64,000 bases of DNA from Wuchereria bancrofti (lineage: Eukaryota > Nematoda > Chromadorea > Rhabditida > Onchocercidae), in the NCBI GenBank assembly GCA_005281725.1, contig SSBO01000012.1:18673881-18737880 (forward strand). Reading direction: 5' to 3'. Both the position numbers and the translations under genes were made by a program. Numbering within the stretch: position 1 is the stretch's first letter; every line of letters begins with the position of its first letter. Below, piece after piece: positions 37,406 to 48,437 of this stretch. The notes beneath the pieces were generated by a model, which worked only from the letters and a program-made list of their open reading frames with translations, was not told the DNA's origin and did no database searches.

Positions 37406-40400
37406 TTAGTATACCGGTTTGTATTTCTTTATTTCTACCATAATATGATGAATGTTGACTAGCTCTTTTAGGACGGCATTTTCTGCAAATACTTCATGCG
37501 ATAATACTTTGCTAAATCGATTATAATACTGAATAATTTGTGTGAATGTTGCCTGAAATATATATTAACATTAAGAATAATTCTTTCAACAATTCACAAG
37601 AAAAAAGAAGCAAAGTTAAATTAAGGGAAAAACTGTTAAGAATATAACACACTTGCAAGATGTTGGTACCATTTTTGAAATTTGCAAATGATCGGATAAT
37701 TTCGTTGTTTACGGCATCTATTGATTTCTTCCAATTAGCACAAAAACTACGCACAATTTTTGCCACATTACCTAAACAGCATGTAATTCATGATAATAAA
37801 GAATGAACTTTGTATTATCAAAGAGGGGAAAAATTCACAATAAATATAATGTTACTAACAAATCAAATCATTCTAAAAAGGAAAGCTGCATAAAGATATT
37901 TTACCCGAATAACGAATTAAAAGTTGCTTGTGACCCTGTTCGATCAGTGGTTCACATTCATTGACAAATGACATTAGATCACCAAAATGAGGTCGAAGCA
38001 TCAGTTCAACGTATTCGTTGATGCGATTTTGTTTCAATTCCCAAAAGGATGATTTTTCTTTTGAATCGAATGTTATCCGTTCCTATTAGCGTAGTGATTG
38101 TAATATACGGATGCACACCATGATAAACATCAGAATAAATTAAGTTCAATCAAAAATCAAATGGCAAACCTCAAGAACACTGAGTATCAAATCATAGTTA
38201 TTGATCAAACAAACCAGTCGTTGAACGCGAGTAGTTAATTGTTCCGCAATATGAGTTAGGAAATTTTCGATTTCAGCCTGCTGTTTAGTCAAATAAAGCT
38301 GCAAAGATTCGATTTAAATATTATTTCAATATTAAGTACTATGGAAGAGTTTTTCAATACTTTTTCTATCATATTTATATAACAAGCGAAAAGCAGATGC
38401 TAAAAATAAAGGACTTAAATTGAAATCAAAGATAATGAAGTACAATACCTGCAATTTTGGATCGATCTGTTGCATCAACGTTTGACTGCAAACCAGCAAT
38501 GCACATGTGAACTCTGCGTAACGTCTTATGATCTAAAACATAAAAATCAGGAAAATGTCATTATATATATTAAAAGCATGCAAAATTTAGAACTAACATA
38601 GTGTGGATGGGTATCTGGTTGTAGTTGCATTTTATGTGCGTCACGTAAGCTCGAATTATGCAATCCCATAACAACATCAAAACGATGCCACAACGCACAA
38701 TTTAATGTCTCCCAATAACTGCAATTCAAATATACTAGTTTATTTTCATTACTTAATACTACTAACCTACTACGGATACTACATTTCATTATTAACATAT
38801 AACTGAATCTGAAAACTTTAAACCTTTCTAAAGCTGGAACTCCCCGTTCAATCATTAATTCTTTGTACTTGGAACACAGACCAATGCATATATACAGTGA
38901 TACAGCATCATAATTAGAAGATATGTGTTCTTCGCATGATTTCTGAAATAGAATAATTGGAGAAATAAAAATTTAGAGGATTGATTGATATAAAGCAACT
39001 CTAATATTTGTGAAAAAATGATAAGTGCTAACCAGTAAGGTAGTTATCGTACGCATTATAATTTCACTGAAAAGCTCAAACGAAGTTTGTCCACTGATCA
39101 TGAAAAAGTCTGATATAAACAAATATTCGTGAGAGGAATGATCCACCAATGCAAATTGTAAACTCCGAAATAAATTCTCAAATTGAAACTGCAATTTCAG
39201 TTCATCAAACACAAACATAATTGATGAAATTGCATTAAAGGACACATCAAGTTCAATTAATTACATGGTTCTTTTGCAATATGAATAATTCCGTTATATA
39301 TGGTTTGGCTTCTCGTTCATACCACACTAATTTTTATGTGTAAGTTGAAATATCGTTAAAAATCATCAAATATTAGCATGAAAAAACAAACCCGTTCATT
39401 TGCTTGTTGCGCTGCATGTGGTACAATAAGTGGAGACATCAAGTCGGATGATAACAAGCTGTCTCGATTACCCAGGGAAAAAACAGTAGCTCGATTCCGC
39501 AACTGCAGTAATGCAAATCAATTTTTATTTATTATAATATAATTTTAACCAAATTAAGTATCAAGGAAAACCACAACATTTACACAGTGATTAAAAAAAT
39601 ATTATCAGATATGTTGTTTGTTGTGACAGAAATGCCATATCGCATAAGAAATAATTTCTTCTTTTAGTTAAGGTCATTTTTCTTAAATCCGTTGTCATTC
39701 CTTCAAACATACCTGAGATTTTAAACTGAAAAGACTAGTTGTCTTCATCGTATTTTCCGCGCCCAAAAGATCATCTTTATTGGCTACATCAGCGAGCTAG
39801 AACTAAGTGACTATGGGTTACCGATAAAGGAAGTTGCTATATTTATGGAATTTGTTGTGACAACTATCGACTTAAACTGATTACATTTAAAAGTAAAGAA
39901 TGAGAAGGATAATGCTGTTAATCGTGCTAGTCAATTTTACACTAAATAAATTAAAAAGCATGTAAACTGGCATTAAAATGAACAAAAGACATACGAGTAG
40001 ACGGAACAATCTGGATGCGTATGTTTTGAAATAAGTAAAAAACATTTTACTGATAACGTCAACATATTCATCTCGAATCTAAATAAAAAGATTTACAAAA
40101 CATCAGCAGATATACAGATATGCATCATCATGATTAATTAAAACTCCTATACCAAATTTCCTTAGTTATAATTTATTTTCATTTCATCTGAATTAAGCGA
40201 CATGAGCACCTCAGATTATATGCAAAATATGGCATCAATACTTACCTCTCGAGCTAGGTGCCTGTCATTTGCCAATAAAAATTCATAAAAGAATCTGAAA
40301 ATTTCCTTGTATCGTAATTAAAACGATTTTGAGAAATGTTTTTTGCGAAATTTCATAATTTTTGAACAGTCCTTCTAAATGTATGATGATAAGGAGTAAC

Positions 40401-42317
40401 AAGATTATTGATTGAAACTAAATAAATTTCTTTTTTCAGTAGTAACCAACCGATTTTTAAGAAGTGCACCTTGTGGAATTTGATAATTTGTTAGCGGTTT
40501 CTTGAAAGATGAAATTTTCAAAAGTAGCCACTTTCTTATTTTCGCCATTGCCTGAAGGTACAATATTTCACCAACAATTATTGTTTAATCTAAGTCACAT
40601 ATGATAGGTAACGACACTTTTCCATAAATCATCTAAATTCAAGCAAAATTTGCCTTATATTTTAAATTTTCAATAACATCATGCACATCAGAAGTAGCTT
40701 TAACGTCACGGAATTCTTGTGCTTTGAGGAATTGTAGTTTATGCTGAAGTTCATGAAGTTGTTCAAGAAATTCACGTTCTCCAACGTCTCGTTCAACGAT
40801 TGTTCTGCAATACATAAACAATACCCTTTAACAAATTCTGTGTCTGTCAGTGTCGTAAGTTTACCCAGAAATGAATGTTAGAAAATTAATGAAATCCAGG
40901 ATGATTCATTTCTAATGAAAATACAATGTAATATAGCACTAGTCTTAAGTCTCCTGCAATATTTCAAAAGTTATCCATAAAAACGGATTTGAAAAATAAG
41001 GGAAAAAAATCACTGACTGTATCATATTTTGAGATACAACCATGTCATCAACAAACTGGCTCAGTTCTCCGCGAATTTTTTGCCGATTTTGCAGCTGTTG
41101 ACTGATATCGACCGATTGTTGTTGCAGTCTTTTCATGTCTGAACTAATTGTACCCAATTCTGATTGAAAACTCCGAAGCATCCCTTCCAATTGCTAAATT
41201 AATCCAGCATGTTTTTTTTTTAATTAAAATCTATTACGAGAATGCAACGTGGCAATGAAAATGAATCCATTTGAGAAGGAACAATAAGCTTTGTTAAATT
41301 TGATTACAGCCCATAAAACATTCTAACTTTAGATGGACGTATATTATGAAATAATGTGCTAGCTAGAATAACATTATGTTCCCGATGAAATAAAAAGAAA
41401 TTAGATTTTACCGCAAATGCATCATCACAAGCAGTGATCTCTTCATGCAATTCAGCAAGTTTTTCCGCTTGGTCGATACAGTCTTTCACGGCAAGCAAAT
41501 GAGCAGATCGAAGCTGTTCTTGAAGTTCTGCGGAATACTGCCGTAAATCAGCACCAGATTCAAAAGCTTTTCGAATTGACACATCATCCAACTGAGAAGT
41601 GCAAATATATTTTGATACAAAAAGTTTTATAATTAAAATAATCAGTGATATATCCAGCATATATTTTTTCGGTGCGGAATATTGTCCTGAATCAGTACTC
41701 GACTCGAAAGCTATTCTAGCTAAGCATATAGCAAAGTATGATGTTATCGAACAACTAAGTAAGGATGCAATTTTGAAGATTTTAAGAACAATTACGCAAA
41801 CTGTCTGAAATAAGTTAGTGTTACTCTTCGTCATAATTGATTCTTATCCTACTTCTGTCATACAACATTTTTATTCAATTAATTATAATTTAAGCCTCAT
41901 TTTACACCATACCACTATCATTATTCACTAAAGTGATGTCACTTTATTAATCAGTGCCAATATTTTTTGCACTCAAATAATACTATTTCTATGGTTTAGC
42001 TAATAAACTACATTTGGCATTCAGCTTAATCAAGGATAGAGTAAAGAAACTGATGAACGATTTGAGATGAACTTTAAGACTTAAGTTGAATTCGTACAAG
42101 TGCAAAAAGATATCCTCATTCAAAGACCTACTTGCCATTAGACAGTTGAATAACGATACTATTAAGAAGTTTAAATAATGTTAAAAATAGTGCAAATTTC
42201 ATTGAAAACAATAAATAAACACTGTAATTCGTCTCGTTGAACCAGTGCTAATAAAATCTTAAAAAGATTAACCCCAATATCGCTGGCAATATCAGCAATA
42301 TCGTAATCGCCCTTCAT
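37406..42317 (-). CDS. vps-52: VPS52, GARP/EARP tethering subunit
   Basis: VPS52 is a subunit of the GARP and EARP complexes, which tether endosome-derived vesicles at the trans-Golgi and recycling endosomes. Exons on the minus strand cover the whole family order. Near the N-terminus are FESGADLRQYSAELQEQL and LHEEITACDDAF (41412-41591), then the coiled coil SFQSELGTISSDMKRLQQQS and NRQKIRGELSQFVDDMVV (about 41020-41193). Next come FLEQLHELQHKLQFLKAQEF (40639-40804) and KKPLTNYQIPQGALLKNR (about 40.5 kb). The middle has LVDHSSHEYLFISDFFMISG (about 39.1 kb) and GVPALERF (38.83 kb). The end has LVCLINNYDLILSVLE (38.2 kb), RSFANFKNGTNILQ (37.7 kb), and NIHHIMVEIKKYKP followed by TAA at 37406. 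A likely first exon, 42273-42317 (MKGDYDIADIASDIG), joins in phase. It lies 812 bp downstream of SDHA copy 1. Confidence 0.9.
41660..41720 (-). pseudogene. Decayed copy of a vps-52 exon segment
   Basis: Minus-strand sequence encoding AFESSTDSGQYSA lies just upstream of the real exon encoding AFESGADLRQYSA (41527-41570). Over about 39 bp the two agree at roughly three quarters of positions. The copy has no clear donor, so it looks like a non-functional exon duplicate. Confidence 0.4.
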
Positions 42318-43128
42318 TCCATTACGCTTCACTGAGTTCTTTCCAAATTTCTTCAGTGACTTTTCTTGAAAAACTATTACACCAACTTTCCAAAGGTTCC
42401 AACTGTAATGAAGAATAATCAGTAATTCTGCAAAATTTTATGATATATGCTGCGAGAAATGTTTACATTATACCACACAACAAGTTTACACAGTTAATAC
42501 CATTAAATTGTATTTGCGGATAAGGTACTTAACCATTAAATTATGACGTTACTTTTAACCTGAAATCCTTCTCAAGAACATTAGCTTTCTAACTTATAAA
42601 AACGCTCAGATCTCAAATATTTATGCCTACAAAGTCTATTAATATTTTCACAAATAAGTCAACAGATCATCCCACACATCCCTCCACATCTACTGCGACT
42701 TACATGATGACACGAGTTTACAAATGTGATATGGTTATCTAAATACTAGTATGAGTAAAGGTTAGATCAGAAAATTGAAAAAGTAGTGGTAGATCAATCA
42801 TACATGCAACTCTTGTTTGACAAGACGATCAATAAAACACAATTTTATTAAATCAAGAACGATGCCACTATTGAATATTAAAGTTGAGTTATAAACATAA
42901 CAAAATAATACAATCATCACTACGTAAAAATAAAAATCACAGACTATACAGGGAAAATACAGAAAACGCATTGCTCAGGGACAAAAGATTGAGCCTAACA
43001 TTGTCTACGGCACGAATCCCACCTAATGAAGTTCCTCCTTACTAACGGCCATATTTTATGTACATATTAGGAGTAGATGAGATAAGAAAAGGGAACACTG
43101 GGCTAGAAAATATTTTATATGCAACAAT
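42318..43128. other. Short intergenic gap between SDHA copy 1 and vps-52
   Basis: Both flanking genes are on the minus strand. No exon is supported. A pyrimidine/purine-rich stretch precedes vps-52. The spacing would allow an operon with trans-splicing, but no diagnostic signal was identified. Confidence 0.4.
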
Positions 43129-46100
43129 TCAATAAGATCGAATCATTGGTTGAACCCAGTCTGTCTCGTTCTTATCTAACGTCTGGTCGATTACCGGTCG
43201 ATAATGCAAGATAATCTAAAAATGGAATTTATTGTACTTCAAGCAAAAATTGATATTACAGGAAAAAAATAAAAGATGAAAAGTCGAAAAAATGAAATAA
43301 AATAAATGCAAGAAATTAGGCCAAATTAGAGTCCATTTACTCTTACGATAGAACAATTCTTTTTTTTCCTTTGCACACCACAAGTCCCATAGCCTTTTTC
43401 ACAAATTTCCTACGCAAATATATCCTATAGGCATCGAGTTATTTACCTTCCCAGTCTCGTGATCCTGTTCGATGATAGTATGCTTACGCCAGTGTTGATC
43501 GAATGACTTCTTAGTTTGACCATCAAGTGGTTTCGAATAATCAAGCTCATCTATTCGTGTCTGAAACAAAGAATTATAAATCTGCAGACAGACTAAACAA
43601 ACATAAAAAATATGCATCAAATCACTAACTACGAACGACAACAAAATCACATAATCGTTATCAACTAATAAACCGGGAAATCGTCTCGAGCATGTGCTCC
43701 ACGACTTTCTTTTCTAGCTTCTGCAGCAACGATTGTTTGAGTCGCATTTAGCATTAAATTCTGCAGTTCAAATGTCTCAGCAAGATCCGAATTCCACACT
43801 AATCCACGATCTGTTGTTTTAAGAAGTTTCTGTTCCTTGAAAAGAGTCTCCATTTTTTTAATACCTTCCTGCAATTTCGTAGTGATACGAAGATACTTAA
43901 ACACAGATTATTGTGTTCCCTAACGACTCACGACCTTATTTGGCAGACACCCTCCATATTCCTTAATTTTCCAAGATTTGACTTCAAAACTCGAAACTGA
44001 TGTTATATTCTCACTTGTCAACGATTTTACCTTCAAAATGTCACCGCGTCGGAACACAGCTGCATGCTGCTGCATCGTTTTCTGCATCTTCAATCTTAAG
44101 GCAGCAGTAGGAATGTCACCTTTGGCAAAACGCAGCTTGTCGACGTTTGTAATGGTTGATTCACCCGCATCTTTCGGCAATTCAGGAATCTTCTCGCATG
44201 ATTTCTTGGCCTTTTCTAGAATACTGCAAACCAGACCATTTCGTATGAAAATGCAGTGCAACAGTAAATATGTAAACGTATGTTTACAGCAGGATGAGAA
44301 AAAAGAATTACTCTATGGCACAAGCACGTCCAAAAACGACAAGATCGAGCAACGAATTAGCTCCCAAACGATTTGCACCATGCACTGAATGTGCTGCTGC
44401 TTCACCGCAAGCATATAATCCTGGCACCAACTGTAATTTTATATATTCCTGCAATCACTCAAAGAAAAGAAAAAGAAAAAAAGAAAAAAACTGAACAAAA
44501 AAAAAAAACCGATAGAAATAATTTCACCTGGTCACCTTTATCGCGTTTGTAAATTAGAACCTGTCCCATATAATTCGTTGGTATGCCCCCCATGTTATAA
44601 TGGACCGTTGGTATAACGGGTATTGGTTCTTTCGCAGCATCTACACCAGCAAAGATCATCGCAGTTTCCATAATACCTATAAATGGTGAATACCATTCGC
44701 AGTTGCAACGTAGTAAAATCTGATTTACTGAACGAATTTATTTAATCTCTAGCAAAAAGCTGCAATTACTTCTAGACGATTTATTAGTGAAATCAACAAT
44801 TGTGAATGGCTCAGTGATTATGTGACTTAATTGCAAAATATGGCAATATGCGAGAGGTTCTTCTACTAATAACTATAATGCAAAGATCAATCGAAATTTC
44901 TTAATGTTCTGAAGTCAATCTAACCTGGCAATTTGGCATGCAAATCTTTCGCAGGTAAGTGATGCAACTGCAAATAAATATGATCCTTATCCTTTCCGAC
45001 ACCACGACCTTCCATGATTTCGATCGTCATCGCTCGCGAAACGACATCTCGTGAGGCCAGATCTAATGCATTCGGTGCATACTTCTTCATAAAGCGTTCA
45101 CCTTCACTGTTCACCAAATAGCCACCCTCACCTAAAAAGGCTATACTTTATTAAAGAAACTTTTTCTTACGATATCTCTACAAACCAACTAACTCTTCAA
45201 TCATGCTATCTAATAAAGAATTCAATTTGCTACAATATATTACCTCGAGAACCCTCAGTGATGAGACAACCAGCACCATAAATACCGGTTGGATGAAACT
45301 GAACAAATTCCATATCAGAATTCTGCAGTCCAGCTCGAGTAATCATCGCTGTGCCATCACCAGTGCACGTATGTGCAGAAGTACAACTAAAGAAAGCCCG
45401 TCCATATCCTCCTGTTGCGACCACCGTGTTCTTCGCACTACAAAGAACACTTAATACATATTTTACTAAATTAAATACATAAATTATATGTAATTTGAAA
45501 TTATTAGAAAGTTCAGTTGGTACTTAGAAATGGAACCAACAAGCCTACTGTTTCCTTCAGCATAACAACATCAAATGACTTTTGATCTCGTAAGTTCCAT
45601 AGATTATTCCGTCCAGAACACGAAATATCACGTACGCATACAATGGTCATAGTGCCGCTCATAAAAGCATCAAACGTACCGGAATCGGTGTATGCTTCCA
45701 TCTTCAAGGTCCATAGCAATAATTCCAACACATCGTCCGTTATCCATCATAAGATCAAGTGCGAAATATTCGATAAAATATCGACAATTATACTGAAGCG
45801 ACGAACCATATAACGTATGCAACATTGAATGTCCTGTACGATCTGCTACGCAGCACGTCCTCCAATTATAATTTTACTGAGGAAAAAAATGATAAAAAAA
45901 AAGCATTAAAAACTGCAGAAGAAAATGTGCTGTTTAAAACATATTAAAAATATTGCAATGAGGAAATCAAACATACCGACGAGCCATGCCACCTTTACCA
46001 AAATTGTTGCTTTGTCCACCAAATGAACGCTGATATATCTTACCCTCTTCTGTTCTTGAAAAAGGCATACCATAATTTTCCATTTCAATAACAGCACGAA

Positions 46101-46846
46101 CCGCTTCACGAGTCATGTAATGTATAGCATTCTGATCTCCTAACCAATCACTTCCTACAATCATGATAATAAATCACCATAACATGTAGGAATGAATGGC
46201 CTACATTAATGTCAAAATTATATCTTGTTATCAAATTAAAACTGCAACAGTAGCTAATAACTTCGCTTCACTGTAACGATGATACCTTTAACAGTATCGT
46301 AGAAATGCCATCGCCAATTATCCGGATTCATGTTACCTAAAGCTGCATTAACACCTCCCTGAGCAGCAACCGTATGAGACCGTGTTGGAAATAACTTTGT
46401 AACTACCGCAACCTTCTGACCACCTTCGCTGAGACCCATAGCAGCTCGTAAACCAGCTCCACCTGTAAATTTAGAGCCAAATCACGAACGGAAAAGAAAT
46501 AGAAAGGCTTCATATCACCAGTGCATTAGGAAATGTTTATCTAGTTTCTAAATCTTATCTTAATATTGAAAATTTCAATAGCGTCAAGTGAATATTTGCA
46601 TCAACCAAGTCATTCTTTATGAAATATAGCTTATTCATTAAAATATGACCAGCTTTTACTATTAGTATTCTGGAATGAAAACGAATAATCAAATAACCAA
46701 CCAGCTCCAACAACAACCGCATCATATGCATGATCCACAACACAATATTCAGCAATATTAGATATCCTCGTTCCTTTACATACAGCTGATAACGAAAGTG
46801 CTCTTTGACATGTTTTCGTTACCAAACAACAAGCAGCACTTAGCAT
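43129..46846 (-). CDS. SDHA: Succinate dehydrogenase flavoprotein subunit, copy 1
   Basis: SDHA oxidises succinate to fumarate (or runs in reverse) in mitochondrial complex II at the matrix side of the inner membrane, with covalent FAD. Twelve exons are recognised. The ATG at 46846 begins a basic presequence ([20 protein letters not shown]). The FAD fold follows ([20 protein letters not shown]), then the flavin-His motif [17 protein letters not shown] and [14 protein letters not shown]. Next are [20 protein letters not shown], the active-site segment [20 protein letters not shown] with [28 protein letters not shown], and the C-terminal [31 protein letters not shown] and IRSY, stop at 43129. 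All substrate and flavin residues I can identify are intact, and the length is that of the family. Intron positions match copy 2, which starts about 1.6 kb upstream (higher coordinates). Confidence 0.93.
44459..44510. repeat. A-rich intronic tract
   Basis: A/G-rich low-complexity run (AAAGAAAAGAAAAAGAAAAA and similar) in an intron of SDHA copy 1. It produces spurious short frames. Confidence 0.6.
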
Positions 46847-47586
46847 CCCTATGATGAAATATTGATCAGTTTCTCTTACATTTATTCGAATTACACTAAT
46901 TCTAAAATTAATTATCTTTACGTTAGTAATTTAACCTATGTGAAAGGAAAAGTTAATTATCTCGTATTTGTGATTGAATAATTCTTTCTCGATGATAAAT
47001 TCATCAGAGCAAACAAGCCATGGAGTTTTTTCTTTCTATAGAGAAATAGATAATTAGTACTATGTTGATGGTAATGTATTTGAAGAGTTACCTAACAGGT
47101 ACAGTAAATCAGTTAGCAGTATTATTTCTTTCCACATTAGCAGTATTATTTCAGAGCAAATTTGAGACTATCGTAATGTTTATAACAGTAGTAACTTTTG
47201 AAAAACATCTCTTATTCATTAACAATAATTTTTCACTTACCTTAGTCCAAGTAAAACGCAAGAATTAGCCAAAGAATGGGATAGTACAGTCGTAGGCATA
47301 TTTTGATTTAATATCTACTGGTATTTATTATAATGTTATGTAGCTACCAATGAACTACCTATTCTATTTATCTTAACTTGAAATATCTCATTCAAATGAT
47401 TATTTAGAGGAAGAAAAAAAGAGTACATTCTGGTGAAGAAAATCGTAAAACGATTAATGGTAATACAAACACATATAAAAACGAATGTAAATGATATTAG
47501 CAATGGAACTAGACAGTAACATAGGAGGCATGCAGATGATAAAAGAGCAAAACATGGGTATGTATAGAAGATAAACGTTACACCAT

Positions 47587-47640
47587 GTCAAGCAATTCTT
47601 CAATATTGAAATTTAGTTCAATATTGAAGAATTGTTTGAC
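47587..47640. repeat. Near-perfect 24-bp hairpin
   Basis: Arms GTCAAGCAATTCTTCAATAT+TGAA (47587-47610) and its reverse complement (47617-47640) are separated by ATTTAG. The single mismatch would be a G-U pair in plus-strand RNA. Pairing does not extend beyond the arms. Confidence 0.85.
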
Positions 47641-47654
47641 GATTTATATACTTC

Positions 47655-47800
47655 CCTAAATGCAATTACTCCGTAGAAGAAATAAAAGGAAAAAGAAGAA
47701 AGACAGGACATCCCGATGAAACTACCCGCAATTCATCCGAGATCCAGGTGCAGGCGCAAGACGATGTCGACTGAGCTATACGCTGTTCGTCTATGTGTGT
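47655..47800 (-). mobile_element. Possible tRNA-derived SINE
   Basis: On the minus strand, GTATAGCTCAGTCGACA resembles the box A of tRNA genes. About 27 bp further, GATCTCGGATGAATTGCGGG can form a T-arm-like stem with a 7-nt loop ATGAATT, a decayed box B. The sequence then runs to CGGGATGTCCTGTC and a pyrimidine-rich tail. The block is clearly more GC-rich than its surroundings. No intact cloverleaf or CCA-proximal stem is evident, so it is read as a tRNA-derived short interspersed element or a tRNA relic, not a functional tRNA. Confidence 0.35.
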
Positions 47801-47839
47801 ACATGCACGCCCATATAGACCAGACTTAAACACTTGGTC

Positions 47840-47861
47840 ACACACACACACACACACTCAG
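47840..47861. repeat. (CA)n microsatellite
   Basis: About nine CA dinucleotides in a row, adjoining the SINE-like block. Confidence 0.8.
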
Positions 47862-48437
47862 AATCAGACAAGAGGCGCCAGGAGGAGGGACGAGATGTCA
47901 TGTCATCGTGCATCAGTGCACTTAACCTGCACTTCGATTGTCACAATTAGGGGGAAACAGTGGGCAAGAATATTACCCAGAACAAATTGTAAGCATCGTC
48001 TTGTCAGTTTACTCTTCTGATTACTTGAAATAAGATATGCTTAAATTAGATTTTACAAAGGTACAAAAATTTATATAAGTCAATAACTGACAAAGTATAA
48101 GTAATTATATGCGTTAGTAATTGTACAAGTTATATGAGGAGGTACCGGTAATAGTAGTAGACTTAACCTTATCGATTTTACTCAATCGATCAGTAATATC
48201 ATTTTTATTATCTGTTGTCTTCTTTCTTCCTACTTATCTGAACGTTATGATGTGAATTCAACTTTCACACAAAAACCATTTATTGATTTGTGCTTACCTT
48301 GAAATTTGTAATTTTAATATTAACAAGGAAAAACACAGCAATGAAAAGGTAAATTCAGCGACGTTTACGTAAACATTTCTCGATATCATTCGTCAATGTT
48401 ATAAATTTGACATTTTAATGCTGATTTTTTTTCTTTT

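Larger units (their letters stand above)
46847..48437. other. Spacer between the two SDHA copies
   Basis: It holds the putative promoter of copy 1, a 54-bp hairpin (47587-47640), a GC-richer insertion with a tRNA-like head (about 47655-47800) and a (CA)n tract (about 47840-47861). No protein-coding exon is supported; frames at 47062-47268 and 47793-48020 (plus) lack family resemblance. Confidence 0.5.

Noticed and set aside
43978..44494. Two plus-strand open frames of 136 and 66 codons
   Set aside because: Antisense shadows of SDHA copy 1 exons.
45513..45731. 72-codon minus-strand frame in SDHA copy 1
   Set aside because: It is an out-of-frame reading of an SDHA exon continuing into the intron.
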